From: Triops longicaudatus
Taxonomy: Eukaryota; Arthropoda; Branchiopoda; Notostraca; Triopsidae
Reading direction: 5' to 3'
Assembly: GCA_022885665.1 (NCBI GenBank)
Contig: JAGQDJ010000094.1
Location: 62,001 to 126,000 of the forward strand
DNA: 64,000 nt
Both the position numbers and the translations under genes were made by a program. Positions 35,262 through 47,400 of this stretch are shown piece by piece. Position 1 is the stretch's first letter. Every line of letters begins with the position of its first letter. The notes beneath the pieces are model-generated. The model searched no databases and had not been told where the DNA came from. It worked only from the letters and a program-made list of their open reading frames with translations.

Positions 35262-35627
35262 TAACTTTGTGGAACAAAAGCATGTTTCAGATTATCTTTG
35301 CGTCTACTCATAAGGGGGTGGATATCGGCTATTAGTTCGGTTCAGATTGCCAGGAAAATAATTGAACAGTTTTGCATATCGCAGGAGTTACTGAAATGCT
35401 CTTGAAAACAAATGCACCACTTCCTTTTATTTATAAAAAAAAATACAAAAATTTCGCATGAATATCTAAAGCTTAGTATTCAAATATGCTTGCCCAAAAA
35501 ACGGCATGCATTAAGGCAGCAATGTATAAAAAGGGACGGATAACAACGTTGCGGCCAAAAAGCCAGTTATAAAAAGTAAAGTTTTTAAATGTTACTGGAA
35601 GCACGTAATTGTCATAAAACCATTTGA
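35262..35627. other. Convergent 3' spacer between Pep-like and SAPCD2-like genes
   Basis: These 366 bp between two convergent stop codons must hold both 3' UTRs. A poly-A tract lies near 35437. No other feature is seen. Confidence 0.5.
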
Positions 35628-37782
35628 TCACATGAAGGTGTTGTCGTCTGTTTTCGTAGATCTGGGTTGAGTCTTGGCCTGGAAGAGTTCGCGTATCAAT
35701 GCAGCTTTCTCGTTTTCTAACTCCGTTATGCGGTTAGCTTTCCGGCCCACTTCCTAATAAAAAGTAAAATGTTTCGTACAAAGTTCTTGTACATGCCTCG
35801 AAATATCAGAAGAACGTACTTCAGTTAACTGGTGATTCTGCTCTTTAAGTCTTCGGATAATGCGACTAATTTCTTCGTCGCCTTGCTTAGAAGTCACGTT
35901 TTCTCGCTCAATGTGTCCGTATCCAAGCCGAGGTTGCCTCATGGCCAGATTCATATGAAGTGGGAAACCTCGATCGGAATTCTCAACTAGGAAGTTCAGT
36001 TGCCGAGAAACATCTTGAATACGCGCGATTTTGAAATGTAAACGTTCCAAATGCGCTTCCAACGAAGCGTCCGTTAGTCCTTTGCCCATACTTCGCATTT
36101 GCTCGTGTAATGCGGTGAGTTGCTTGTGAAACCATTCGCGAGTTTTCTCCACAGCTTGCAAGCCAGTTCCTAAGACTTCCTTTTCTTGCTCCATAGCTTG
36201 CATCCGTTTCAACTGGAAATTCAAACCACGTAAAATTACTTTTTATAAATCAAACTCGGGAACATGAACTGTGACACTTTTCCACACTGGATGCACGGAA
36301 ATGAAAGCTGTCTCAGCCAGGCTTAATTATAACTAATTCGACACAACTATCGTATTCGTGAATACTAGTGTATTAATGATAGACGTTCCAAATTATATGA
36401 AAACATTTAGTAGAAAATTAAACAAAATACGGAATGAAGTCAATATTAAAACGTCGGTTTAATAAGGTTAATTTATAATACTAGAATTTAAAAGCTTAGC
36501 TTAACTATTTTTTTATGTTCATGAAGCGACAATAACCATACGAAACATTGAGGAATTCCCATATTGATCGATAAGTGTCATTACCCAGTATTAGCATGTG
36601 GAAAGTGATCAATAAAGTACAAAGAACGGAAGGGAAAAGCTTACCATGTTATAATCGATACCGTTCTGAAGGGTGTGGCGCCGGGGCTCTCGTCGCTTGC
36701 TGTTTTTCTTGCTGACGTCAACATTCCTGACAAAACATTTTTATTAAATCCTCAAAAAAATAATTCCAACTATTTAGAACTCACGCATGGTCATCTTTCG
36801 ATTGAAGTCCACCGACAACAGTGGCACTTTTGCTTTTCTCCATGTACCCGGTCATTTGGGCCATTTGCCATTGTTGCAATGCTGTTCTGACGTCAGGTTT
36901 CGAAGCGACAGGTTCGACTTCGTTTTTGCTATCAGGAGCTTTAGGATCTTGACTTTGTTTCTGCGCTTTCATTATCAGCGCTCCGTTGGTGATCAAGGTA
37001 CCCGAGTTGGTACGCGGCGGTTTGGGCGGTCCTAGCAACTGAGGGGGTGGGGGTGGCTGGTAAGTCGGGGGTTGCGGGGGTTGACCCATTTCAATAGGTG
37101 CGAAATCGCCGTAGACGCTTTGAACACCTCCGCGCCGTTCTTTCAATTGAGATTGCGGTTTTCTGGCCCTTAATGGGGGAGGTTCTTCTTTTTCCTTCAC
37201 ATTGATGTCGTCAAGTTGGGGCAAGCTGGCTGTACGTTGCTGTTGTTGGGGAAACGAACTTGTGGGTCGAACGGTGGCAGTATTGGTCGGCATGCGAGGA
37301 CGAATAACAGGCGGAGGGTCTGTAAGATCCAAAGCGGATAATGGAAGTGTCTGTGATCGAGGATTTCTCTCCAAATCAAGGACATCGGGTGGTTTATTTT
37401 GTTCAACCTACACAAGTTCAGTTTATATGGGCAGATAACGGAGAAATTAAGAAAACGAAACTTGAAGTCGTAAGAGACAGATTTTTAGTCCTCCGCAGAA
37501 TCTCTCAAAGGAAAGCAAACCGTTCGAGGGTGTGACTTTTCTCAAGCTGTCCAGCACGCCTTTAGGAAGCCCATACAATCCTTCTTCGCTCCAAAAAGCC
37601 TCCAGGTCTAAATAAAAACTTAACAGTTTAAAAATTGTGCAACTATAACTGAACTTACCTGAGAACTTTACATAGCCTGTTCTTTTGTCATCCATAAGAT
37701 CGAATAGCGTTCTCATGGCAGTCACAAATTGCTTAGGAAGTCCATCCAAAGCGGAACCTTTTGTTGTGCTGGGTTTCATCAT
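35628..37782 (-). CDS. SAPCD2: SAPCD2-like suppressor-APC-domain protein (6 exons)
   Basis: Exons (minus) 37782-37659, 37607-37462, 37407-36785, 36726-36645, 36212-35820 and 35753-35628 agree in phase and give 497 residues. Residues 10-90 are the suppressor APC domain (LDGLPKQFVTAMRTLFDLMD, GYVKF, DLEAFW, GLPKGVLDSLRKV, LLSFERFCGGLKICLLR), an EF-hand-like helical fold. A Pro/Gln-rich disordered middle follows (QPPTYQPPPPPQLLGPPKPP). The C-terminal half is coiled coil (LKRMQAMEQEKEVLGTG..., ISRIIRRLKEQNHQLTE, RITELENEKAALIRELF). Vertebrate SAPCD2 (about 394 residues) acts at the cell cortex in spindle orientation and polarity. The role here is inferred. Confidence 0.85.
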
Positions 37783-38023
37783 TGTTGTTTAAATACTAAG
37801 CAATTAGAGAAAATATGAAAAGGGATTTACAGCACTGGTTGTATCCAGCATTAATTTGAATTTGCACTTACAACAACTGCAAAATAGCTTACGATTAGGA
37901 AAAAATCGTGATTAGTTATTATTGTTGACAAAATATTGGCCATAGGTGAAAGCCACTTAGGTAACTAGTAGCTAGATGGTGCTCTGTTCGCGTGTTTCGA
38001 ACAATTTTTGACGTGCAAAAACT

Positions 38024-38179
38024 ATGAAATCTATGTTCGGGGACGAAGTATTGAATAAAATAAACAATACTGCAAGACTAAATTTGGAAGTGGAATATGA
38101 CCTGTTTCAAGAAGTCAGGGCTGCCCGTGCACATAAGCTGTATCCACGCGTGATTTTTAAAAAATGCCCGGCAACGTAG
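38024..38179 (+). CDS. Possible small protein of 51 residues
   Basis: The ATG at 38024 opens a frame starting MKSMFGDEVLNKINNTARLN, with ELFQ/VRAARAHKLYP-like amphipathic segments and a TAG at 38177-38179. It begins 242 bp from the SAPCD2-like ATG in divergent orientation, where a second promoter product would be expected. It may be a small gene, the first exon of a longer one, or chance. I do not recognise it. Confidence 0.25.
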   Translation: MKSMFGDEVLNKINNTARLNLEVEYDLFQEVRAARAHKLYPRVIFKKCPAT

Positions 38180-38471
38180 TAGAGATACAGCTTGCATAGA
38201 ATTCAACAATTGATTATAAAAAGGTATACTTTATCTTTTATATTTAAAAACCATATGGCTTGTTCATTAGCGGTATCCATTAAGGTTCTTAGAACCATGG
38301 AAGTGAATATAAAGCGCATGTACTTCATAAATCTATGCGACATTTGGTCGAAATTCTCTTCGAAATTCGGTAAAGAATCTCACTTGTTCTCGAACTGCCA
38401 AACCAATACTTACGGTCATGCTGAAAGCTTGTTTTGCCGTTCTTAAAGAACCGCAAGCTCGTTGACATCAA

Positions 38472-38543
38472 GGTCCCATGGTGTAATGGTTAGCACTTTG
38501 GACTCTGAATCCAACAATCCGAGTTCAAATCTCGGTGGGACCT
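38472..38543 (+). tRNA. tRNA-Gln (CTG)
   Basis: A 72-nt cloverleaf with GGTCCCA/TGGGACC acceptor stem, D arm GTGTAATGGTTAGCAC, anticodon arm TTGGA-CTCTGAA-TCCAA (anticodon CTG) and T loop GTTCAAAT. A T-rich terminator follows. It decodes CAG. Confidence 0.95.
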
Positions 38544-41429
38544 ATTTATTTTTCTAATTATTTTTGCGTTTTTTTCTTTTTTTTTCTTATCATTTGAACT
38601 TCTTATTCTATATTATATTTCTCATTTGTAAGTTAAAGTTTTCACAAATTTTCAAGCGTAATTAATTTACTTTAAAAGGAATTTAAATTGCCTTGCTCCG
38701 CTGCTCTGTCAACAGGGTGTGTACAGGAAAGCCATATTCCAAGTTAAAATCTCGACACTCCCCTTGGTAATGTAATGTCTTTTGACCAATTTATACAATT
38801 GCAGAGCATTTTAACAAGCTCTTAAGCTTGTAGACATTCCATTTCCAGAGCCGTTCTCTGTTTTCCCACGTTCTTTGACGACGACCCCCCTTCGGTAGGA
38901 CCCTTCAGGTGGGCGCACCACCTTGGTAAAGCTTTGGCAGTCAAAACCTGAAAAAGGCAACATGTCCCCGACACAGCATCCTCATTGTCTTCCCATTCGA
39001 ACAACCAACTATTTTCCACCCCGACGAAAACTATTGTTATGGAGAGCCCTCCGAGTACCCAAACTTTGGCTTCCAGTTTTATGACAGGGACTGAGCAGGT
39101 TAGGTTAAGCGGTGAGCAGTGATAGCCATCTCCGGTTTTCTTATGTTTCTTCTAACTTTTTCTTGACTGACAATCCTCAACCTCAGTTGGACTGACGATT
39201 TTTCACCTTTCTAGTTAGCCCTCCATGTGAACTATTTCTCAAAGCGCTCTCATTGAAAGCGTTTAGTAACACCAAGACCGGACTGTCAGTAAACTCGGCA
39301 GGAAAATTTGTCTCACCCCAGTTTTCGTCCGACACTAAACCTAACTCTTCGGAACTCGACTAAGTAACTTTTTTAGCAGCATTCTAGAAATGCAATTTCC
39401 CACCGTTCCCTTCTCTTTACGAAATACTATTTTCTAAGTCTGCAAACCTGTGCAACGCGTTGGTTTCAATACATGAAACCAACTAAATACTATTCACAAG
39501 CGTTTGAATGCATTTTAGTTTCTTCGGTTAAATCTGAATTACAGTTTTCGCGTTACTGAGTTGTTCGGTTTGAATTTTGATTGGAAATTCCTTAGCCAAA
39601 TTGCTTTATGCTAAATAATCCATTTATATGTAATAGTTTACATGATATCAATTTATGAGTGCGTGAGCATCTCAGTAGTACGCGATTCAGTCAGTGTTCT
39701 ATGCAAACAGCAAGACAAAAAATAGAACTGACAGAAATGTGGTGAATAAGAGAATGCGCGTAACGGAATGTGTTCAGAAAAGCATTGCGTATCCCTTGTT
39801 GCATTGTATACGCAGTGCGTATAAAATGTGGCAGTATTTCTGTTAAGTAAATGTAACCATCAATAAGCTATGCCTACGATGGTTTCCGAATTAAAAGAGC
39901 ATTGCTTATAAATGCAGCAGTTAAACCCACCGTCGAATTATTAAATTTTATATATTTCTTTTGACGTTGTAATGTACGTTGTAAATGAAGCATACCTCAC
40001 TGTTTACTTTGTATTAACGTTCGTGTTGAGCGTCATTTTAAAAAAGGTTAACACTTGCATGCTGTACAACGTGCACACACAGGCCTACTATGAAGGCTTT
40101 ACCACACTATAATAGTATTTGTTTAAAGAAAATATTGTACGAGGACACGTTACTAGAACAACAACCTACCGAGCCCAAGTTGAGTGAAGATTATCTTGAA
40201 ATAATACAGCTAATCTGGCGGACGTTGCATGCTACTCGGTACCGGAACTCGAAATAGAATTTCCTATAGTTAACCCCGTGCGTCAAGTTAAGAATGAGGC
40301 CTCCCAAGAAGCTCATTAGCTTTACAGCATCTATATGTCCCCCCTGTTTTCATTCAACAGTTCGCTAACGAGGAAGGGTCACTGTCAATACCGTTTGTCC
40401 ACATTCTTTGCCACTTCAAACAGGAAGGCCTTCGAAACTATTGGCTCACACTCATCCGTTTGCCAAATGTCCCTAAAGCCTTCCCAATCTCGGGTTAACA
40501 GTGTCTTAAGCTTGGTAAAACAGAGGTTGGAGAAACGTTCTTTCCTGTCGATTACGCCCCTTATGACTTATCTGTGTGCCTAATACCCCTATGTCCAGTG
40601 TTGTCTTTTTGGAGGGATGGTAGGGTGGTCGGGATGAAGACAAGGGGGGGGGGGAGTTGTTAGCCGAGAGGTGCATATCGTTCTACTCTGCCGTGTATAC
40701 GTCTGCAGTCTTGGTTCCTCCCGCAGGTGACTGGGAAAGTATGGGCCGGTCTTTGAGCACACCGGAGCCCTGGGCCGGGGCTCCGGCGCTGGCGATGGGT
40801 GATGTGATGGGTGTCTTGAGGCTTTTTGGGGAGGCCTCTCACGCTCCGAGTTGTTCGGTTTGCGTACATCCATAGTATCGCTTTGGCGGAGGCAAAAGGC
40901 GAAGGGATGGGTGCCCTGTGTGCCCGGACCTAATAAGAACCTGGTCGGATCCTTGTGTCCGTGGGCCCTGGGCCATGGTCAGTCGTACGACCCGACGTGT
41001 GTGAGCTGGACCTCCCCGGAGTTATTAGTTCCAAGTTAGCCTTTAGACGTGCACCCAGCTGCTTTTTTTGCACCTTGAGTATAGTAACACACCTGGTGAC
41101 CGTAGTTTTGATAAACATAAGGCCAACGTAACATTCAATTGTGTAAAAACTTTTTCATTGTCGGGACTAAAAACGGGAAAAACCGACCTACTTCCCCTTT
41201 TTTGCGGTTGTTTTCTGACGTTGACCGGGGGAGGTTGCCGAAAGTAATTTTTCAGTCTTGAGTAAAACACGGATACCAATGGATATACCACACGTGCTGC
41301 GCTTTGATACAAAGCCCCAAAGTGTTTAACTCAATCTCGGTGATTTTTTGGTCCGTTTTACGGTGAAGTTTATTTTACGTAAGAAAAGCGTTTGTTGTTG
41401 AGAAAAAAGGAGAAGAGAGAGATTTCGCC

Positions 41430-44400
41430 ATGGCGAGAACGGTCGACTGTGAATCAACTGCTCAACAGGCAAATGAAAATTGCACCGTTCTAACAACAGA
41501 GTTAACGACAGATCGACAGAGATTTGTCAGAACTCGGAACGGGCTTAACCCAGTTGACAGCGTTTGCCGGACTACAAGTTTGCGTGTATCGAGGTGGTGG
41601 TGGCAAAGTTGGGTTTGCGTTGTGGTGATCGGACTTTTAACAACTTCAACTCCAGCGTTGGCTTGTGGACCTGGACGCGGAGCATATCGACGAAGAGGTC
41701 CCCGCAAATTAACGCCTTTAGTGTTTAAGCAGCATGTGCCGAATGTGTCAGAAAATACGTTAGGCGCGAGCGGGTTAACCGAGGGGAAAATTACGCGGGA
41801 TGACCCTCGCTTTCAAGAATTGGTACCCAATTACAACACGGACATTATCTTCAAAGATGAAGAAGGTACCGGCGCCGACCGGCTTATGACGCAGGTAAAA
41901 TGATGGTTTCTATATTGCACAGTCTGGGATCACAAATCAAAGGGCAGACGAGGGGCAATGAGAAAATTTTCTACGTTTTTAAGCGTAAAAATTCCTGAAT
42001 TGCGTCTCGAATTTCACGGGAAAAGAACACGAGTGAAATTTCAAACTTTAATTTAATTCATAGACCTTCGTGCCTTTACAACTGTAACGGTACAATATAC
42101 GGATTAACCCTCGCAATTGTTTGACAGAAAATATCACTTGCGAAAGTGATGGAAAGAATATCTAGAGGAAATGTGACATTTAAGTGCGTCTCCGCCGTCG
42201 CAAAAGCTTCTTCAATATGACTGGCTTTATAACAAGTTATTTATTTTTATTTACGAAAAAAATCTACCGGGGCTGAGCCAAAAGCAACAGTTTAGAATTA
42301 TCACCATCGAAGGTGTTAATTGCAGGCCATTGCGAGACGACAAGTTGCAGACATTGATTTCCCAGGCTGCACAGGATGAAAGAAATACGCTGCATCTGCC
42401 GTATGGTTGTCCAATATCGTCTATTACTTCGTGAATTTCGTTTTATTTTGAGGCTTAGATCATAAGTTTTTGTGTGATGGGTGGCCAAAAATCTGTCCCC
42501 AAACCTCTAAAATTGCCGGATGACGATGGTAGTGTCTCTGGGGTAGGTTTTGGGGTTCGTCGCGGATAACTGGCTCTCAAGCCTCGGCTAAGGTTCACAT
42601 ATCACGTAATCTAAGCTCACCTGTAGCTCTCAAGTTACACATTTCCTCGTCGCGGAACTAACATTGTTTCTCTTATTTTTGTTTGAGCCCTTGAGAAGAA
42701 ACCTTACAGGCTGGAGTTTTGCACGGAAAGGGCTTACTGTTAGCTCCCGATTACGCTATTTAGAGCCGGTAAGTGCAAAGGATGTCGGCCAATAATGGAA
42801 GTTTGATATCAGAGACCGCAATCACCGTTATCAGGTGTGTTGTCCAACCCTAAAAGGGGTGCGAATGGCTGAAATCGATCTTTTTGTTTTACACTTTTGG
42901 CACCGTTTCCTTTAAGAAAAAATGTTAGACGCTCAAGTCTGCGACCTTTTGTATTTCCAGAAAGAGAATTTTATCAAGGAAACGGGATCATGGGGTAATC
43001 AGGATTTTTTTTTCTTCTGAGGGGTGATAACAGGTGCTAAAGGACAGTTATCTCAAGGCGCGCATGTCAGCAAGCCGTGTCGATAAGACTTTTATTTACT
43101 GGTCAAACTTTACTGGTTATTTTTATTTCTGATTTTTTCAAATTTATAGACTGATTTTCTCCCGATTTGTGTTTGGTCCCTGTGCTTTGTTGACTACAAA
43201 GTTACGCCAATAGACAACACTGTCTAGAAGGTTTCAGTTACAGGTTTCTCGGGTGATGGGAGCAAATAAAGAGCCTTCATTTGTCATGTGACTTTTGTCT
43301 CACGTAAAGTCAGGTCCTTTGGGGAATGCTTGCCATAGTTTTAAACCCAAGTCCCCGTGTCGAGATGCGTCGAGATGCCGGACCGTCAACAAATGGTTGC
43401 TCTCTCGGTCGCATTCCTCAGGCAGCAACCGAAACTGAAACCTTTTTTCCCAGAAGTCAAATGTCGGTTTTTATTGCGCTTTAGACTTCCAAACATTGTT
43501 TGTGAAAAGGAATGGGGAGTCTTGGCTACTCTTCACCGAGGTTGACCAGACCGAAAATTCCCGAAGCAATTTTTTCTCGATTTTCTACAGTTTTGCCAGC
43601 AACCCTGCGGTGGGTTGTATAGGCCTTGGCTGAGACAGTAGTAGTAATAGTAGTAGCTTGGTTGTGTCACGGGGCTTGAGTTAGGACTCATTCATTTTGA
43701 TGGGGAAGTGTATACCGGTGTTGGACACCGTGATGCTTTTCGCGGTTAGTGTTACGGTTTTCTCAATTTCCCACAGGTTCCGTTTCGCGTTGAAATGTGG
43801 ACAGACATTTCTTCGCTTTAAGACTTTTTCGGTCCTTGCCTAGGTCAAAAAGCTGCCTGTCCCCAAAGATTTTTCCCACGACGATGCTCTAACCCTCCTT
43901 GATGCTGTGACAGGCGTTTATGGCTCCCTTGTAGCACCCAACGTAGTCAACTTGTGTTGTTGGGTGTTTTTACCTGCCCGGTGCATCCGTTCGTATATGT
44001 ATACTGCAGTAAGTCTAGCTATAAAGAGTATGGTTATAGAGCGAGCTTCCTTTTTCCTTTCGAGCTTTACCCCCCAACACACCCTCTACACCCCCATCAC
44101 GCCCATGTACTAACTTCTTAGCTCCGTATTTCAGAAAGCAATACCGAAAAACAGAAGACTGCGCAGTACCGAAAATGGAGATACTTGTCTCGAAACTTCC
44201 ATAAACCATGGGCAGGAAGAGACAAAGTGACACTGTGTTAGATATATTTGCTATCCACCAAGTTCTTTTTTTTTAATTTCCCCCCTTAGAGTGGGTTTGA
44301 TGGCAAATTGGCAAGTTTGGCGACGGTACTCTAATGCACCAGTGACTCCGCGGTGCCAAAACGCAGGGTCGCTTGACACTTGCATGTTCAATTCCTTTGG

Positions 44401-47400
44401 GACCTTGTAATGGCTCCTCTACATGTTTAAATGGGGACCAAAACAAAAAAGGTTTAAGATAATGCACGTTTAGAGGTAGGTAGTAAAGGACCAGAAAGAA
44501 AAAGCCCCCATATCCCACTCGGAGAGTGTTTCGAACGTTTGGCCATGTAGGCTTGGTTGCACAGTTCGGGAGAGAACGGCAAACCCGACTTTTTCCCAGC
44601 ATTTGAGGCTCACACCTCGTAAAAACCTGCGTAATTTACAAGGACTTTAGCTTGTCACCCAACTAGCCACTTACCATGCCTAGGTTTTAGTGACGCTGGG
44701 AGATAAGAACAGGAGATGCACTGCAATCTCACCTGAACGACCCCGAACAGTACCTAAACGGTTAAAGATCCTTTGTAAGAGTACTTAACCAAAAACCAGT
44801 ATTTGGCTTGTTCGTTTTTAAGAATACTTTTGCCGCTGCCACACAACTCTATAAAACAGTCCCTTACCACGGAGACCAGATCTTCTTCCCTTATAAAGAC
44901 CAGATTAGAAATGTGTGCTAAATTATCAACTATTTACTAGGCGCTGTTTTGCTGTAAGCAACACTCCGGGGACAAAAAGGCTATAAAAAAAAGAGAATAG
45001 CGTGGAAATTATTTGTTGAGGCTCCACGCGCTGTATTTATAGCGCTTGCTTTGGTAAAAGACCCCAAAGGAAAATTTTTGCATATGGGAGGATTTTTTGT
45101 TCGAAATTGCTTAGCGCAAGCAACGGAAAGAAAGTGTCCGAAATGTTCAAAGCTCCTTGCTATTACGTTGCCACCCAATCCGGGAGCTATAGAGCGTACC
45201 GAAAAACGTTGGCTGAATTTCGGAATTCTACATTTGGTGGCTCCTTTTTGTATTCGTAAGGAGGGACAAGATTCGTGGTTTAAGGTTGAAAGCTTATGCG
45301 AGTGTTTTGAATGACAAAGCAGGTTCACAAAAGAAAGGGGCGGCCTTACGGAATAGATTATTGTTATGGAACATTCTTGGTGCGTTGGAGGACTTGGCCA
45401 ATGAGGAAGACGCTGGCAGAATAGAAGGTGTTGAGAAAGAAAAGTTGCTTGGATAAAGAGCCGTAGTTCCGCTGCTATCGGCCCCCCTTAGCATTGTAAT
45501 AGTTGTTATTTTTCCCCCTTTTTTCCCCCGTTTGTAGCTCCGCTACGCGGAGATTTCAATGGGTCCGTCCATTTTGGGGCGTTTGGGCCAGGGCCTCCTT
45601 CCAAGCTTCTCCTTCTCTTGGCCGCAATGGGATGCCCTGCCGTGTTACGACTTTTACACGTTTGGCCAACATTCTCCAAAGACGATTCATTGTTGTAAAC
45701 CTTGCTCTGGCAGTTTGTAACTGCGCAAAACAGCCTATCGTCGCGTTTGGCATGGGCTTTCGAAACGAACCGAACCGAACCTGAGAAACGAAAACCAAAC
45801 AGAGATCACAAGACAAAAGAAGGTGAGTTTTAGAAGCTGAGGACCTCAAGAGTCGAGAAAGGGTGTCATGGAGCTTACAAACTTGGGAGCTGTTCGAAAT
45901 CATTTGTCATTCCCCGCATTCCAATGTCCATAAGTTTCTCGAGTTGTAGATGCACTTTGAGAAAGAGAGATTTATACAGAGCTCTAATAGAGCGTGTAAG
46001 CTATACATACGCCCCTGCCATCAAATGTTGACGGGGCATGAGGGGGGAAAGCAAACGACGGACTAATGATGGATGCTTATAACCAGGTTATTACAATAGA
46101 GCATTACCAACTTACTAAGGCTCCCTTGTCCATATATGTTTGTGACGCACCGTTTATGGCACATGTGTGTGTAAAGGTTTTGTTATTTGCTTTTGTTGGG
46201 GAACGCCAGCACGGTACCCAAAAACGTTTTTGGCTATAGTAAGCTGTCGAAGACCCCCCCNNNNCCCCCCCCCCCCCCCAAAAAAAAAAAAAAAAAAAAA
46301 AAAAAAGTCGAAAGAAAGCGATAAGGATTTTATAACGGGTGCATGGATGTGTCATGTCCTCGTGTCTGGCATGAAATACAGGCACGAATTTACATGTCTT
46401 GACACCTTTAACAGCGTCAAAATGATCAGCTTTTTGAGCGAATTACCATGTTCGCCCACCGATAAATTTTGCTTGTATGCAGAAAACTGGGAAATCCTGG
46501 AAACTATGCGCAAAAGTAATGCCAAAATTTAGGAGAAAACGAAAGGTCGAGGGAAAAGTGCAAAAAATCACAAAAGTGCCCCATGACATATACACACAGA
46601 GACTCGCAGGCAGACGCACACATATAAACACACCTTGACTTGATGGAACAGTTTTATTTGCTTGGTCCCAGTGTATAGACAAGACCTTTCTGGGCAACCG
46701 ATTTTCAATATTGACATTGTCCATGCCTTAGAGCTCGGATGACAAAAGAACATCCCCCAGCCATTCCCGTTCTCATCTTCGAGGTTTCTGAACTTCCACT
46801 TTGCCAAAAGTCAATTGCATTTTTTTAACAAAAAGGGAAAAAGTCGCTACTTAAGTATAATGCTAAATTTCTATTGAAACCCCCAAACTGCGCAGTACAA
46901 AGTTAAAAAGCTGACATTCTGAGTTTTGCAACGGAGACACATGGTACTTTTCTTTTGACCCCTGGCTATGTTATCATATCTGTGGATAGGATCTTTTCGG
47001 CAAAGTTCGTAAAGATCTGTAATTTACCGTGTTGGTAGGACAGGACTGGAGTCGTAAATCCTGAAAAATTGCCAATCTTTCTTAGCATTCGTTTTAGTTT
47101 TCAATTTTTGAAATGCAAGACAGTGCAACACGAAAAGCACGCAAAGAAACGGTTGAAATTAAAAATTCCTGTTTCTCGTGCAGAATGAGGGAAACTTCCT
47201 CCAGAGGCTTGTAACCAAGTTCTGATTGGCTAGAAACGCAATTTTTTGCCGGAGAAGGGCGAAAAAAGGTGAGGTGCTAATTGGCCAAAGTTGCGGGTTT
47301 TGTGCATTGCTATCTAGTCCATCGTTGCAGCCAATGCACGAGACGAAAATGGACGCGAAAAGCCGTAATTTCTCATCAGGAGCGCAGCCAACAAGCGTAA

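Larger units (their letters stand above)
37783..41429. other. Intergenic region upstream of hedgehog
   Basis: Besides a short frame at 38024-38179 and tRNA-Gln at 38472, I found no gene. The segment 40640-41040 is more GC-rich, with an 11-12 G run near 40645 and overlapping open frames on both strands that match nothing. The hedgehog promoter and 5' UTR should lie in its last few hundred bases, but I could not pick a TATA box or initiator with confidence. Confidence 0.5.

Noticed and set aside
44981..45328. Overlapping open frames on both strands in hedgehog intron 1 (one with CPKCSKLL)
   Set aside because: A single CxxC pair is not a zinc finger, and no splice or family support exists.
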